A DNA stretch of 64,000 bases. Origin: Thunnus maccoyii. Its lineage: Eukaryota > Chordata > Actinopteri > Scombriformes > Scombridae. Under the pieces are notes generated by a model, which had not been told where the DNA came from, made no database searches, and was given only the letters and a program-made list of their open reading frames with translations. The stretch is taken from NCBI RefSeq assembly GCF_910596095.1, contig NC_056548.1, positions 11,247,151 to 11,311,150 on the forward strand. The letters are read 5' to 3'. The number at the start of each line of letters is the position of its first letter. Within the stretch, counting starts at the first letter, position 1. A program made the translations under genes and the position numbers. This document shows, piece after piece, positions 29,269 to 48,498 of this stretch.

Positions 29269-30427
29269 CGATCTCCGTGTCTGACACAATTAAAAAGACA
29301 CACATACACATACTAACCTGTTCCCTCCACTCTGCAGACTGTCCGTTCTACGTCGTCATAGAAACGTCTGGATCTGACCCGACACATGACGGGGAGAAGC
29401 TCCACAACTTCTTAGAGGAGGCGATGACATCATCGCTGGTTACTGATGGGACTGTGGCAACTGAGGACTCAAAAATAAAGGTAACGTTTGATTATTTTCA
29501 TTATCGATTGATCTGCTGATTATTTTCTTAAGTAATCGATAAACTGTTTAGACTTTTACATGTCAGACAATATAGAAAAATGTTAATATTAAGTTAACCT
29601 TCATATTAGGCAAATAAAAGCTACAAATATTCACATCTTAGAAGCTGAAACTAGCTATTTTTGGCATTTTTGCTTGAAAAATTAGTTAAAATGATTAATT
29701 GATCATATTTAAACTCGGTAGGTTTTGTGGAAATAATGATGATACAATCAGCCTTTCCATATTTCCTGTCTTGTCTGTTTCCTCTCTGCCTGTGTCAAGG
29801 CTCTGTGGTCAATGCGTGAACGTGTCACAGAGGCACTGACTCATGATGGGTTCACCTACAAGTATGACATCTCACTTCCTGTGGAGCGGATCTACCAGCT
29901 GGTGACGGATATGAGGGAGCACCTAGGGGACCGGGCCAAGAGTGTGGTGGGATACGGACACGTAGGTAAGACCACGAGATGGAAAGAGATGAAAAAAAGT
30001 CTGTATATCAGGAGGGAAAAAGCAGCCTGCTAGCATGAGACATGATTTCTTTGTACTATATCCTGAAATAGGTAGTGCCTTACATTAAATATTCAGGTTA
30101 AATATTGTTTTCACCTCACTTTCACCCGTCATCCCTGACCTGATCTCTCCATCTCTTCCTGTAGGTGACGGGAACCTTCACTTGAACATCACCTCTCCTG
30201 CCAAAGACCCTGCTCTCCTGGCCGCCATAGAGCCTTTTGTCTACGAGTGGACGGCCGGCTGTCAGGGAAGCATCAGTGCTGAGCACGGCCTTGGCCTGAA
30301 GAAGAGGAACTACATCTACTACAGTAAACCAAGCCAGGCTGTCACTCTGATGGGAAACATCAAGGCCATGCTGGACCCCAAAGGCATTCTCAACCCGTAC
30401 AAGACTTTGCCAGACAACCTGAAATGA
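27714..30427 (+). CDS. d2hgdh: D-2-hydroxyglutarate dehydrogenase, mitochondrial, complete, 9 exons
   Basis: Exons: 27714-28038, 28120-28177, 28273-28412, 28495-28688, 28785-28953, 29082-29225, 29338-29480, 29800-29965 and 30165-30427. They sum to 533 aa (human 521). The enzyme oxidises D-2-hydroxyglutarate to 2-oxoglutarate in the mitochondrial matrix, passing electrons to FAD and then ETF. The N-terminus ([20 protein letters not shown]) is basic and amphipathic, as for a matrix-targeting peptide. The FAD-binding PCMH domain has [19 protein letters not shown] and [21 protein letters not shown], then [22 protein letters not shown]. The C-terminal domain carries the metal and substrate motifs [13 protein letters not shown] and SAEHGLG, and ends [13 protein letters not shown]. 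The frame is open upstream of 27714, but that part lies before an acceptor AG (27710-27711) and does not look like a presequence, so 27714 is the chosen start. Confidence 0.96.
29233..29268. repeat. CA microsatellite in d2hgdh intron 6
   Basis: A CA run lies directly after the donor of exon 6 (donor at 29226), in a 112 nt intron. Length changes here could affect the distance between the splice sites. Confidence 0.9.
29488..29712. mobile_element. Degenerate hAT-like MITE in d2hgdh intron 7
   Basis: Starts TTGATTATTTTCATTATCGA and ends AAAATGATTAATTGATCATA; AGAAGCTGAAACTAGC lies inside. It is the same family as 20365 in opposite orientation and makes up most of this intron. Confidence 0.5.
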
Positions 30428-31236
30428 CCCTCAGTGACAGGAAGTTCTGTCTTCGTTTAGACACATATAGTTTTCAAATTTGGATGTAAAAGGTGATTTA
30501 TGTAGAGCTAATGCAGGGGCTTTTTTGAGCTACAACTTGATTGATAAGTAGTTATATGGCAGGTCACACCCTTTCCTGTGATACCCTTCTCACACATTTG
30601 TTGCAGAGCTGCTAGTTTTGCACAAGAAACAGCCACAAACATCAAGTGATGTCAGTTTGCTCCATAGTTTCATGTTCATTTGCACAAAGAACTAATTTCA
30701 AAATGACATTGAAGTCAACAGGTTGTTGAATTTTTGGCACTCTGGACTGAATATTTCAATTGAAGTTATTTCTAAACATTAACTACCTCTGCTACTTGAA
30801 TTAAGTCTGATCCAGTCCTTGTTCCATAGAATATACGACTAATTTTGTATAGTAAGTACACTCCGTGTTCTTCAGTATTGCTGAGAGGAAGCCGGTGAAT
30901 GATCCTGATCTGTTAACAGTGTTGTGCCTACTAGCGGCCACTAGGAGGCAGGCAGCGAATAAGAAAGTGACAGAATCCTCGAGGGCTTGAACATCTTAAA
31001 TATGTGTAAACACTTGTGGCTACAGTCTGTCTGGTCGACAGCTGTTTCTGTCTAAGTCCACATGTTCTGCATTTAAATTGCAGCCTGTGTATTAACGTCC
31101 AGCACTGGAATACAAACAGTGTTGACCCTACTGCATGGGTCACGACTGGAATGTAAAATTTCTATTTGTAGAAATATGTATTTTCTTAAATCATAACGCA
31201 ACTCAGCTGATAATTAGGCAAGAGTGCAGTAAATGT
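30428..31236 (+). other. d2hgdh 3' flank, probable 3'UTR
   Basis: No gene was found. The nearest AATAAA on the plus strand is at 31357-31362. This lies beyond the candidate acvr1l poly(A) site on the other strand, so the two 3' ends may overlap. Short frames here have no family features. Confidence 0.4.
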
Positions 31237-32607
31237 TTTATTACATATAAAAAAAAAGACAAAGCAACATTTTTTTTCCTTCAAAACAAAACCAGCATTT
31301 GTGAACATCTGTAACCGTACACCTAGGCAACTTCATCAGTTTAAAATGAATCTTGAATAAAACCAAATGAAGATGGGGAGTGTTTTTGTTTTTCATTATT
31401 CCAGCTGCTCATACAGTGCGGCATGATGGGAGACGAGAGGAGTAAATGGAGGCCCGGCTCGCTACAGAAAAAGACTTCACCTCCATTATCTTAAAAAAAA
31501 AAAAAAAAGTCAGCTCTACTATAAACACGTCTTCCTTTACTCCTCTCTCCATTGCACAGAGGACTTTTTTTTTTTAAACCAGCCACAGTGAGTTTATAAA
31601 GTATGCCAGGCAGAGAGGATCAGTTCATTTCATATTCTTATTATAAGATACAGACTAATTCCTATTGGCAGGTACTTAATATGTGTCTACTCCAGGAACC
31701 ACCAGAATAAACATGTTATCTGTAGTGTTTTATCCTGTTTTTCCATACAAACAAACTCAAGCTCAGCTGGAACAGTTTTCCTACTTTTTCCGCTATTTCT
31801 CAACAAATCATTTCCTACTAGCTCCGATAATGACGATATGGGTACAGAATGTCCAGTAGAGTAAATGCCTATATATGTATACAGTCAAGTTTCACGCGCC
31901 TTCGTACATCAGCTTTACATACCCTCAGTAGTGTGGTAGCAGTGGAGTTTTAATACATAAATATCATACTATTTTAAAAAGTTTTAAAAACATTTTTTTG
32001 ATTCTATTGGCTCTTTTCCTTTGTCAGTGAACATATTTGTGTGTTTGTAGTGTTTGTGGCGACAGTTGGCATGTTCTAATAAAGCTAAATGAGTGAAACT
32101 CTTTCTGATTGTCTCTGAGCAGAATGCCGCGACCACACGCCAAATAACACTGGCAGGGGATCAGAAATTGAATTGTAAAGTGTGTATGCGTGTGTGTTTA
32201 AGAAGGCCAAACCCAGAGCAGTCTTAAATGGGCATTAAAGCATTGGGATGGGATACTACAATATGCCATCCATGTTCTTCACACTCAGTAACAGTCCACA
32301 GTTCAGGTCAGTGCGAACACATTGGCAACTGATTTATGTCCCGTAGCGAAGGCTGGCTTGTTCAGAGACGACAGGTCTGTGTGGGCTTCAAGTCAGAGAG
32401 AAGGATGTCAGTGGAAGGCAACCACAGAGAAAGGAAGAGAAAGTGTGTGAGAGAGCGAGAGAAAAATGAGGCTGGATGACACTTGAACAACTCTTTCCTC
32501 TGGCTGTCAGTCCCCGTTATCGTCCTTTCTCTTTTAACAAACACGGGGGGCTCTTCTCTGTGCCGAGCCCTGACATCGGGCGGCTGCCTCTGAAGCTCCT
32601 CTCCCTC
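31237..32607 (-). other. acvr1l 3'UTR with a candidate poly(A) signal at 31237-31242
   Basis: TTTATT at 31237-31242 reads AATAAA on the minus strand, 1.37 kb past the acvr1l stop. The interval contains A/T runs and no supported reading frame. Plus-strand AATAAA sites at 31357-31362 and about 32077 raise the chance of convergent overlap with d2hgdh transcripts. Confidence 0.45.
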
Positions 32608-40570
<7,963 letters not shown>

Positions 40571-41317
40571 GTTTCAGTGCACTGAAGGAAGGAGAGAATA
40601 AGAGAAGAGGAGACAGAGAGAGAGTTCAAATGAGTACACTCTTGCAAAGAGGATAATTACATTTACCCCCCTCTGTGTTTACTGATGATCCCTGCCAATG
40701 CCTCAGACAGAAAGGAAGCAACAACTTATAATGGCGGAACTAAAGAGTCCTCAATTTATCTTTGTCAAAGGTTTATTTCATACACATTACTAATTATTGC
40801 TTAAACTGCAACCATTTCTAAAACAACCACATGGGATCACTTGTATTAGTAGTTAAAAAGAAAATGACTTTATATTCACCCAATATTATCATATGGTTTA
40901 AAATTGACTTGTTAATAAAGGAGCTAATTATTACTGATGACTTCAATGGGAATATTTGTTGTTGCTCTGCAGGCTAACAGTTAATATAGCATTTACAACA
41001 ACTGACGTGAAGCTAACTTCACACCTTAAATTTCAATGTCATAGCCGCTGTTTTTTGCGTTAAGTCTTTAAAAGAACAAAGCTATCAGTAACTCCTCCTT
41101 GGTAAACACCACAGACTGGGGTCCTGATTGTTTGCTGTAGCCAACAGGCCATTAACAAGCGGGTTTATTGGCCGTCCACAGGCGCCTCGGAGGCGCCAGT
41201 CAGACAGACGGCTGCCCGATGCTGCTGCGAGCTAAGCTAAGCTAGCTGCAGTATCAGAGCACAAAGCGGCAGCCTGGCAGCCGGACAAAAAAACATACAA
41301 AGCAAACATCCACCTAC

Positions 41318-41480
41318 CTGGCACACACGGAGCACAGCTTCTAAGTCATTCTGTGATGTTTATATGTCCGTATGTCAAGTTTAAATTATATTATTAGGGT
41401 GATTTGCGATGGGAGAAGCCGAAAGCACCGCAGCCCAGCCCACCCACTGGCTGTTCAAGCTACACATGACGTCACCAAAA
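41318..41480 (-). promoter_or_regulatory. acvr1l: acvr1l 5'UTR exon and promoter with a CRE palindrome
   Basis: Reading the minus strand, CCAG followed by GTAGGTG gives a donor with the exon edge at 41318, which would splice to the acceptor CCTTCCTTCAG just before exon 1. The upstream DNA is G/C-rich and contains a perfect CRE, TGACGTCA (41467-41474). The same site is preserved in copy B at 46096-46103. The exon's 5' edge is not defined by the sequence. Confidence 0.45.
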
Positions 41481-41654
41481 TATTATCGTCGAGATGCATT
41501 GTGGGGCAGAGGAGTCCTCCAACAGGTTAAAGACGAAAATAAACATAACACCTGTGATTTTAGTTTTGATTTTAAATGGGAATAACATGAATATTACCTT
41601 TTTAACTGAGATAAGCAGAAGCAAAGGAGGCTACATTTACTCAAGTACTGTACT

Positions 41655-41689
<35 letters not shown>

Positions 41690-41692
41690 TTA
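41655..41692. repeat. ACT trinucleotide microsatellite (copy A)
   Basis: About twelve CTA/ACT units. The matching run in copy B (about 46300-46330) is shorter and interrupted. Confidence 0.9.
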
Positions 41693-43375
41693 GTATCACT
41701 TAGTGCAGTTTTTAGGTACTGTCACAAAGAGTAATTACATTTTAAGGTATATATTTTTATTTTTATTTCATTATATTTATCTGATACCTTCGTTGGTCAA
41801 ATTTGAAATAAGATGATAAAATATACTGTGTAAATTACCAAAATATACACTAATACTAATACTATATGCAACATTCAAATACTTGCATTACAGTTTAATG
41901 CATCAATAATTAAACACATAGTATGTATATAGATACTTGTATACTGTACATTACATCATAATACTTCTATACTTCAGCTAAGTAAATATTTGAATGCAGA
42001 ACTTTTACAAAGAAGTATACCGTATATATACAGGACTTACCTATGTAAATATGTAAATACTTACATTATTTTAAACTATGGTATTAGTACTTTAGGGATT
42101 TGAAAACAACCATTAGGTAATAGATACCATTAAATTACCTCATATTAATCTCTCCATGTAGCCTAAATTTAGATTTTGAAGAGGGGTGGTGTATGAGAGC
42201 ATCTCCTCCAAATACAGACTGTATGACTCAGATAACTGTGACAGCTTCAGGGGAGAAGTCATGTATGTGTCAATATCCTGTAATTATAACTCTGAAAAAT
42301 CTTACAATTGTGTAACAGTTCAGTTTGTGTGGGTGAACATTCAGTTAGTAATCAAATGGTATATCAACAGCTCCACAGACAGTGATTATTACAGCCTCCA
42401 AGGACAAATCCTGATGGAAAATGTCAATAAATATTTAGTCTCCTCAATCCTGTAATAACTACTTATTATGATTGATAATATAATAAAACTTAGTTTGTAT
42501 TATCAGTAGTTTTTAGACATAATTGGCCTGCTGACTATTTAATAGTGTACTAACTTAAACCAATAATCTACACTCTTATATTTTGTCTTACTAAAATTTA
42601 ATTTTTTTTGTTTGGTTATGTTTAATTGATAACATCTCTATCATTATCATTCTCTGGGACACATAGATAGTTGATGCAATTTTGGTTAAATTGATTCTCT
42701 CTGAATCAGTAATCAAAGTGACTTTTTATAAGATCCACTGCTTATTTATTTTGAGTGACAGACTACGACTTACATTTTTTACTGTGACACATAAATACTT
42801 CTGCACCTCTCAAGAACAGATAACTATCCCAAACCAAATGTTATGTATGACACTGTCTTATTAGTTAGCAATATTTAGTAGTGAATAAGTAAAATTAGAT
42901 ATGTTCAATTTCTTTGTGGCATGTTTCCACTGCCAAGAGACATTCCAGCCAGTGTGAAGTGCAAGAGAAGAAACACAGAAACAAAGACTACTTTCACTTA
43001 CACCATGTAAAATGAATGTACTTTTGTGAAATGAAACATTTCAAACAGCAAATGTTATATATTTATTGAGACGAGATACATCAAGATTTGGGTGGCTCAC
43101 AATTTCCTGTATACTCTCACTGGAAATCTTGGAAAAGTTCACATTTCATTTCACATTTCATTTCGACTACTATATGATTGCTTGATTTAAAAAGTGCAAC
43201 TGTGCTTCCTTGTTCCTTCATCCATGCATGCTGAGGATCAGATACCCCCCCTCAAAAAAAAAAGAGTTCTTAAAAGGTGCACAAAAACCAATATGACCCT
43301 CCATCTCCTGACTAACCATGCACATCTGAAACTGAAATGCAGTTTTAGATGTGTTTCGGATGTAATACAACCGTA

Positions 43376-43995
43376 TTATCTGATGCTGAGGAGCAGAAGT
43401 GTTTGGATCTGGCCGGGAACACCACAGATCGGAATATTAGAGGCAATTTGCAATGTATTTGTGGCCTGAACACCAGAGATTGTATGGACAAAATCAAGGT
43501 ATCTGTTCAGTCTTTTTTTTTCATGTTCATTTATTAATCTAATTCCGAATAATAGGAACTTTTAGTGAGGTGGGAGGTTATAGATTGAAATTTGAAAAAA
43601 TATTATCATCTTCAACAATCCTTCTCCATGATTTTCTTTTAAACTTTCTCAATATGACCACACTTTCATTAACTAGTAATAGTTTCTTTTTTTCAGACAT
43701 ATTTGTAAGTAATCTGCTCTATTTTTATGTTACATACAGTACAAGTCAAAGGTTTGGACACACCTTGAGAAGTGTACTGGTACTGTACATGTAATATGAG
43801 ATAGTTCCAGCTCCAGAAGGTACTGAATGGACTTCATAAAAACACATTTGTGCATTGTATTTATTTGTTGCCATTGAACACCACAGTTTGGTATAAGCAA
43901 GCATCCCTCAGCTCTTTGAAACAAGACGCAGCCTCCATGTTTGGAGATGACATCTATGCTGCTAGTCTCTGCCATGGCCTGGAGCTGGCAGCAGG
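43376..43995 (+). pseudogene. otomp 5' fragment: relic of exons 2 and 3
   Basis: 43376-43498 matches otomp exon 2 (GAEEQKCLDLAG-like; here DAEEQKCLDLAGNTT through NTRDCMDKIK) and keeps its donor GTATCT. 43926-43995 matches the first part of exon 3 (ASMFGDDIYAASLCHGLELAAG), where the duplication breaks off. Exon 1, the promoter, and the acceptor and first codons of exon 2 are missing, replaced by about 45 nt of unrelated sequence. About 35 nt before exon 3, including its acceptor, are also gone. No downstream otomp exon follows. It cannot make a transferrin-like product by itself. Confidence 0.88.
43733..43790. mobile_element. Tc1/mariner terminal repeat remnant (copy A)
   Basis: TACAGTACAAGTCAAAGGTTTGGACACACCTT is followed soon by GTACTGGTACTGTA. 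It is a near-complete collapse of a Tc1-like element to its two ends. The orthologous insertion is at 49117-49192 in copy B. Confidence 0.75.
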
Positions 43996-44005
43996 TTATA
44001 TGTAC

Positions 44006-44260
44006 CTGATGGCAGCAGAGACATCAGATAGCTCCTGGTGGTGTTGCTGTTACACATGTCCTGGACGCAGCAGAAAATGGCCTGGTGGAAGGACAGAGCT
44101 GTGGAGCAATGCAAACGGATTTTCTCCGACCCTTGCAGGCAGCCACGCTCAAACATCACCCCGCTGCTGCCCCCTTTGACAGAGGAGAAGTACCGGTTGC
44201 TGTGGCACTGGGTGTGCTGGAGGCATTTGGGGCTATCACACAGACACACCAACTGTCCAT
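44006..44260 (-). pseudogene. Duplicate acvr1l ectodomain exon (copy B), degenerate
   Basis: The 255 nt block has the same length, open frame and splice-site positions as the working exon 37872-37618. By eye it differs at about 13 positions, and about nine of these change amino acids. One converts a conserved ectodomain Cys to Tyr (NRYFSS here, TRCFSS in the working exon). This would leave a disulphide partner unpaired in the three-finger fold. There is no kinase exon downstream on this strand before the working copy. Splicing from it into the acvr1l body is possible in principle but would compete with the intact exon. Confidence 0.85.
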
Positions 44261-45447
44261 CTGTGGAAGAGATGAAAGGAGGTTCATTATACTCTCCTGC
44301 TGTTCCGCAGTGCATAAAAACAGATACACAATGTGGATTTATTTAAGGCAGCAAACCAGAGACAGTAAGACTTCTGTCTCACCAAGTTTCTCACTCACAC
44401 ACAAAGTGCAACACAAAGTAACTGTGCACTCACAGTAAAAGGCAGACACACACAGCAGTGGGTGGACTGATCATCCTCTAGCAGTTGTCACCAGGGAGGT
44501 GAGACTCTCACTGTGCCCAAAATTAAGTCTATAGTATCCACAAACTGTGACAAGATCACATAACAAATGCACCAAGTTTCTGATTCAAACAACAGTCACT
44601 GCTAAAGCCCATTTTTCTTCTAGCTGTTGTGTGCAGTGGAGAAGAATTTAATTTAATTATCACTAAACGAGAAACATCAGTTTTTCCTTCACTGTCAACA
44701 TGGAACAAATATCTGTCCACAGCAAGATGATACTACAGAATAGGACTTTTCTAGTCAGTGCAATACATCTGGAATACAAAGACTTTAAAAATGACATACA
44801 GTGTCTATTGAAAAACCATAACGGTGTGCTGCAGGTGAGTTGTCTTGATCTAGCTACGATTTCTGATGCAACTGATGGCACACAAATTGTGCTTTTTTGA
44901 GTCACATTTCAGTGATTTAGATCAGCCAAACAAAAAGTCCCAGGCATTATTCCTGTCAACTTACCCTGGTTTCAGATTTTATTCAGCAAAGTTATACAAT
45001 TAAACAAAGAACCCAATAAACCTGCCACTTGGAACAGGCTCCAGATGCAGAGGATGACGTCAAGTCAGTTTTATTTATCTTTATTTGTATAGCCCAAAAT
45101 CACGACGTTTCCTCAAAGGGACTTTACAATGTAGATAATGAGAGCTGCAGGAAACACATAATTGTCTCTAATGAAACCAATCAAGCTGACTCATTTTCTG
45201 TTTGTCTCATTTGTGATCATGATACATATACAGTCTGTGAAGCTACTGCTGTTTTTCTGGGGCATCCTGGTGGCCAAGTGGTGCTGAACTGCATCTTCAG
45301 GTTCCCAGATTTCAGATGATGTATACAATTTCTATGTGGCATATACTGTTGACCTGCCACCCCCCCACCTCCCCCCAAAAGAAAGACATATATGGGTCTA
45401 TGGAGAGGGGGGGTGTGGGGGGGCAAGAAGACAACTGAGCACAGTAC

Positions 45448-45473
45448 CTGATGTCTGCAGGGCCTGTAGCCAT
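45448..45473 (-). pseudogene. Duplicate acvr1l signal-peptide exon (copy B), internally deleted
   Basis: Compared with 40570-40498 (73 nt coding), this copy keeps the ATG and the donor but only 26 nt between them. It encodes MATGPADI and no hydrophobic run. The loss of 47 nt also changes the phase at the donor, so a join to either ectodomain exon would be out of frame. The upstream acceptor CCTTCCTTCAG is still present. Confidence 0.85.
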
Positions 45474-46950
45474 GTTTCAGTGCACTGAAGGAAGGAGAGA
45501 ATAAGAGATGAGGAGACAGAGAGAGAGTTCAAATGAGTACACTCTCGTAAAGAGAATAATTACATTTACCCTCCTCTGTGTTTACTGATGATCCCTGCCA
45601 ATGCTTCAGACAGAAAGGAAGCAACAACTTATAATGGCAGAACCAGAGAGTCCTCAATTTGTCTTTGTCAAAGGTTTATTTCATGCACATCACTAATTAT
45701 TGCTTTAACTGCAACCATTTCTAAGACAACCACATGGGATCACTTGTATTAGTAGTTAAAAAGAAAGAGACTTTATATTCACTCAATATAATCATCTGGT
45801 TTAAAGTTGACAGGCCATTAGCATGTGGGTTTACTGGCCGTCCACAGGTGCCTCGGAGGCGCCAGTCAGACAGACGGCTGCACGATGCTGCTGCGAGCTA
45901 AGCTAAGCTAGCTGCAGTATCAGAGTACAAAGTGGCAGCCTGGCAAAAAAACTACAAAGCAAACATCCACCTACTTGGCACACACGGGGCACAGCTTCTA
46001 AGTCAAGTTTAAATTATGTTATTGGGGTGATTTTGTGATGGGAGAGGCAGAGAGCACCGCAGCCCAGCCCACTCACTGGCTGTTCACGCTACACATGACG
46101 TCACCAAAATATTATTGTGGAGATGCATTGTGGGGCAGAGGAGTCCTCCAACAGGTTAAAGACGAAAATTACCATAACACCTGTGATATTAGTTTTAATA
46201 TTAAGTGGGAATAAAAATAAATACTACATCAGTTAAAAGCCTTTTTAACTGAGATAAGCTGAAGCAAAGAAGGCTACATTTACTAAAGTACTGCACTCAC
46301 TACTACTACTACTACAACTACTACTACTAGTATCTACTGTATATCTACTGTAGATATACAGGACTTACCTGTGTCAATATATATATACTTACATTACTTT
46401 AAATTATAGTATTACTACTTAAGGGATTTGAAAACAACCATTAGGTAATTGATACCATTAAATTACCTCATATTAATCTCTCCATGTAGCTTAAATTTAG
46501 ATTTTGAAGAGGGGTGGTGTATGAGAGCATCTCCTCCAAATACAGACTGTATGACTCAGATAACTGTGACAGCTTCAGGGGAGAAGTCATGTATGTGTCA
46601 ATATCCTGTAATTATAACTCTGAAAAATCTTACAATTGTGTGACAGTTCAGTTTGTGTGGGTGAACATTCAGTTAGTAATCAAATGGTACATCAACAGCT
46701 CCACAGACAGTGATTATTACAGCCTCCAAGGACAAATCCTGATGGAAAATGTCAATAAATATTTAGTCTCCTCAATCCTGTAATAACTACTTATTATGAT
46801 TGATAATATAATAAAACTTAGTTTGTATTATCAGTAGTTTTTAGACATAATTGGCTTGCTGACTATTTAATAGTGTACTAACCACTAACCATAGGCTGTA
46901 TAAGGTACTAACTTAAACCAATAATCTACACTCTTATGTTTTGTCTTACT

Positions 46951-46976
46951 AAAATTAAAAAAAAAAAAAAAAAAAA
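46951..46976. repeat. Poly(A) run specific to copy B
   Basis: Copy B has a run of about 22 A at this place followed by a short segment with AAACGATTCAATATG. Copy A has only ATTTAATTTTTTTT at the matching point (about 42596). It may be a simple run expansion or a small insertion. Confidence 0.5.
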
Positions 46977-48359
46977 CTTTTGATGATACAAAACGATTCA
47001 ATATGACTGAATTTTTGTTTGGTTATGTTTAATTGATAACATCTCTATCATTATCATTCTCTGGGACACTTACAGCTACATAGATAGTTGGTGCAATTTT
47101 GGTTAAATTTAGATGAATGCTTGATTCTCTCTGAATCAGTAATCAAAGTGGCTTTTTGTAAGATCCACTGCTTATTTATTCTGATACTAATAATACTTCT
47201 GCACCTCTCAAGAACAGATAACTAACCCAAACCAAATGTTATGTATGACACTGTCTTATTAGTTAGCAATATTTAGTAGTGAATAAGTAAAATTAGATAT
47301 GTTCAATTTCTTTGTGGCATGTTTCCTCTGCCAAGAGACATTCCAGCCAGTGTGAATTGCAAGAGAAGAAACACAGAAACAAAGACTACTTTCATGAACA
47401 TCATAAAAAATGAATGTACTTTTGTGAAATGAAATATTTCAAACAGCAAATGTTATATATTTATTGAGACAAGATACATCAAGATTTGGGTGGCTCACAA
47501 TTTCCTGTATACTCTCACTGGAAATCTTGGAAAAATACACATTTCATTTCAACTACTATGTGACTGCTTTATTTAAAAAGTGCAACTGTGCTTCCTTGCT
47601 CCTTCATCCATGCACGCTGAGGATCAGATACCCCCCCTCCAAAAAAAAAAGAGCTCTTAAAAAGGTGCATGAAAACCAATATGACCCTCCATCTTCTGAC
47701 CAATCATGCACATCTGAAACTGCATAACACTGCAACTAATAGTTGGATTAGGAGACTAATTCATTTCACTTGTGTGTTCAACAAACTCTACATGTTTAGA
47801 TTTATGTAATTCTTGGTTGGTTCAGCGTCTGTAAATAAAAAATGACAGTGAGTGTGTGTGCTTTTGTGCAAAGAGAGAGGAAAAGGGAGAATTGTATCAA
47901 GTAGCTGATATGTTTTCCCTCCACCGGGTCCCGTGGCCATGAACAATAGCTAGTGCTGTTTGTTCTTGCTTACCTGGGGCTTCTGTCTCCAGTGAGTCGG
48001 AGCAAGACCCAGCCAGTATCTATTCTCCGCGAACACAGCTCAAGCACAGAGACACATTGTCCGCAGCTTTTTTAATTAAAGGCCTGGGGTTGACAGTCTG
48101 TGCCAGGTGACCTGAACTGCTCCGAGCCTACATGTGTCCTCTGCTATCCTCTCTACTGGGGATAAGTCTCAGTGGATAATTGGATAGGGAAATGCTATAC
48201 TGCTATCATGAGATGGAGGAAGGATTATCCACTGAGGACTTTGACTTAAGAGGCGGGGATAGAGGAATAATGTAATGTTTTCTTCTTTCTACTTCCAGCC
48301 TACCTGCCTCATTCTCCCACCTTTTACACTCTCTCCCCCTCTTCCTCTCTGTTGCAAGA

Positions 48360-48498
48360 CCAGGCTATAAGAGAGGGAGGGGGTACTCAAGTGACTTTTT
48401 TTTTTTTTTTTTTTTTTTTGCCTGCAATGAAATCCACCTGCTCCTCATCTCTGGTGTATTAGAGATTGTCCCAAGTAGTTTTCCCAACCAGAGCAGAC
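48360..48498 (+). promoter_or_regulatory. otomp: otomp core promoter and 5'UTR
   Basis: A TATA-like CTATAAG (48365-48371) stands about 130 nt upstream of the otomp ATG. A long T run (48399-48419) lies between them. The region is present only in copy B, since copy A lost it. The start site is inferred. Confidence 0.4.

Noticed and set aside
41467-41474. CRE as a shared bidirectional promoter for acvr1l and otomp
   Set aside because: The working otomp exon 1 is about 7 kb away with its own TATA-like element, so there is no support for shared control in the present layout.
42186-46783. An 89-codon frame with identical translation at 42186-42455 and 46514-46783; its two base differences are silent
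   Set aside because: The frame begins with GTG, has no recognised motif or splice context, and the flanking non-coding DNA is equally similar between the copies. The identity is explained by the duplication and not by selection.
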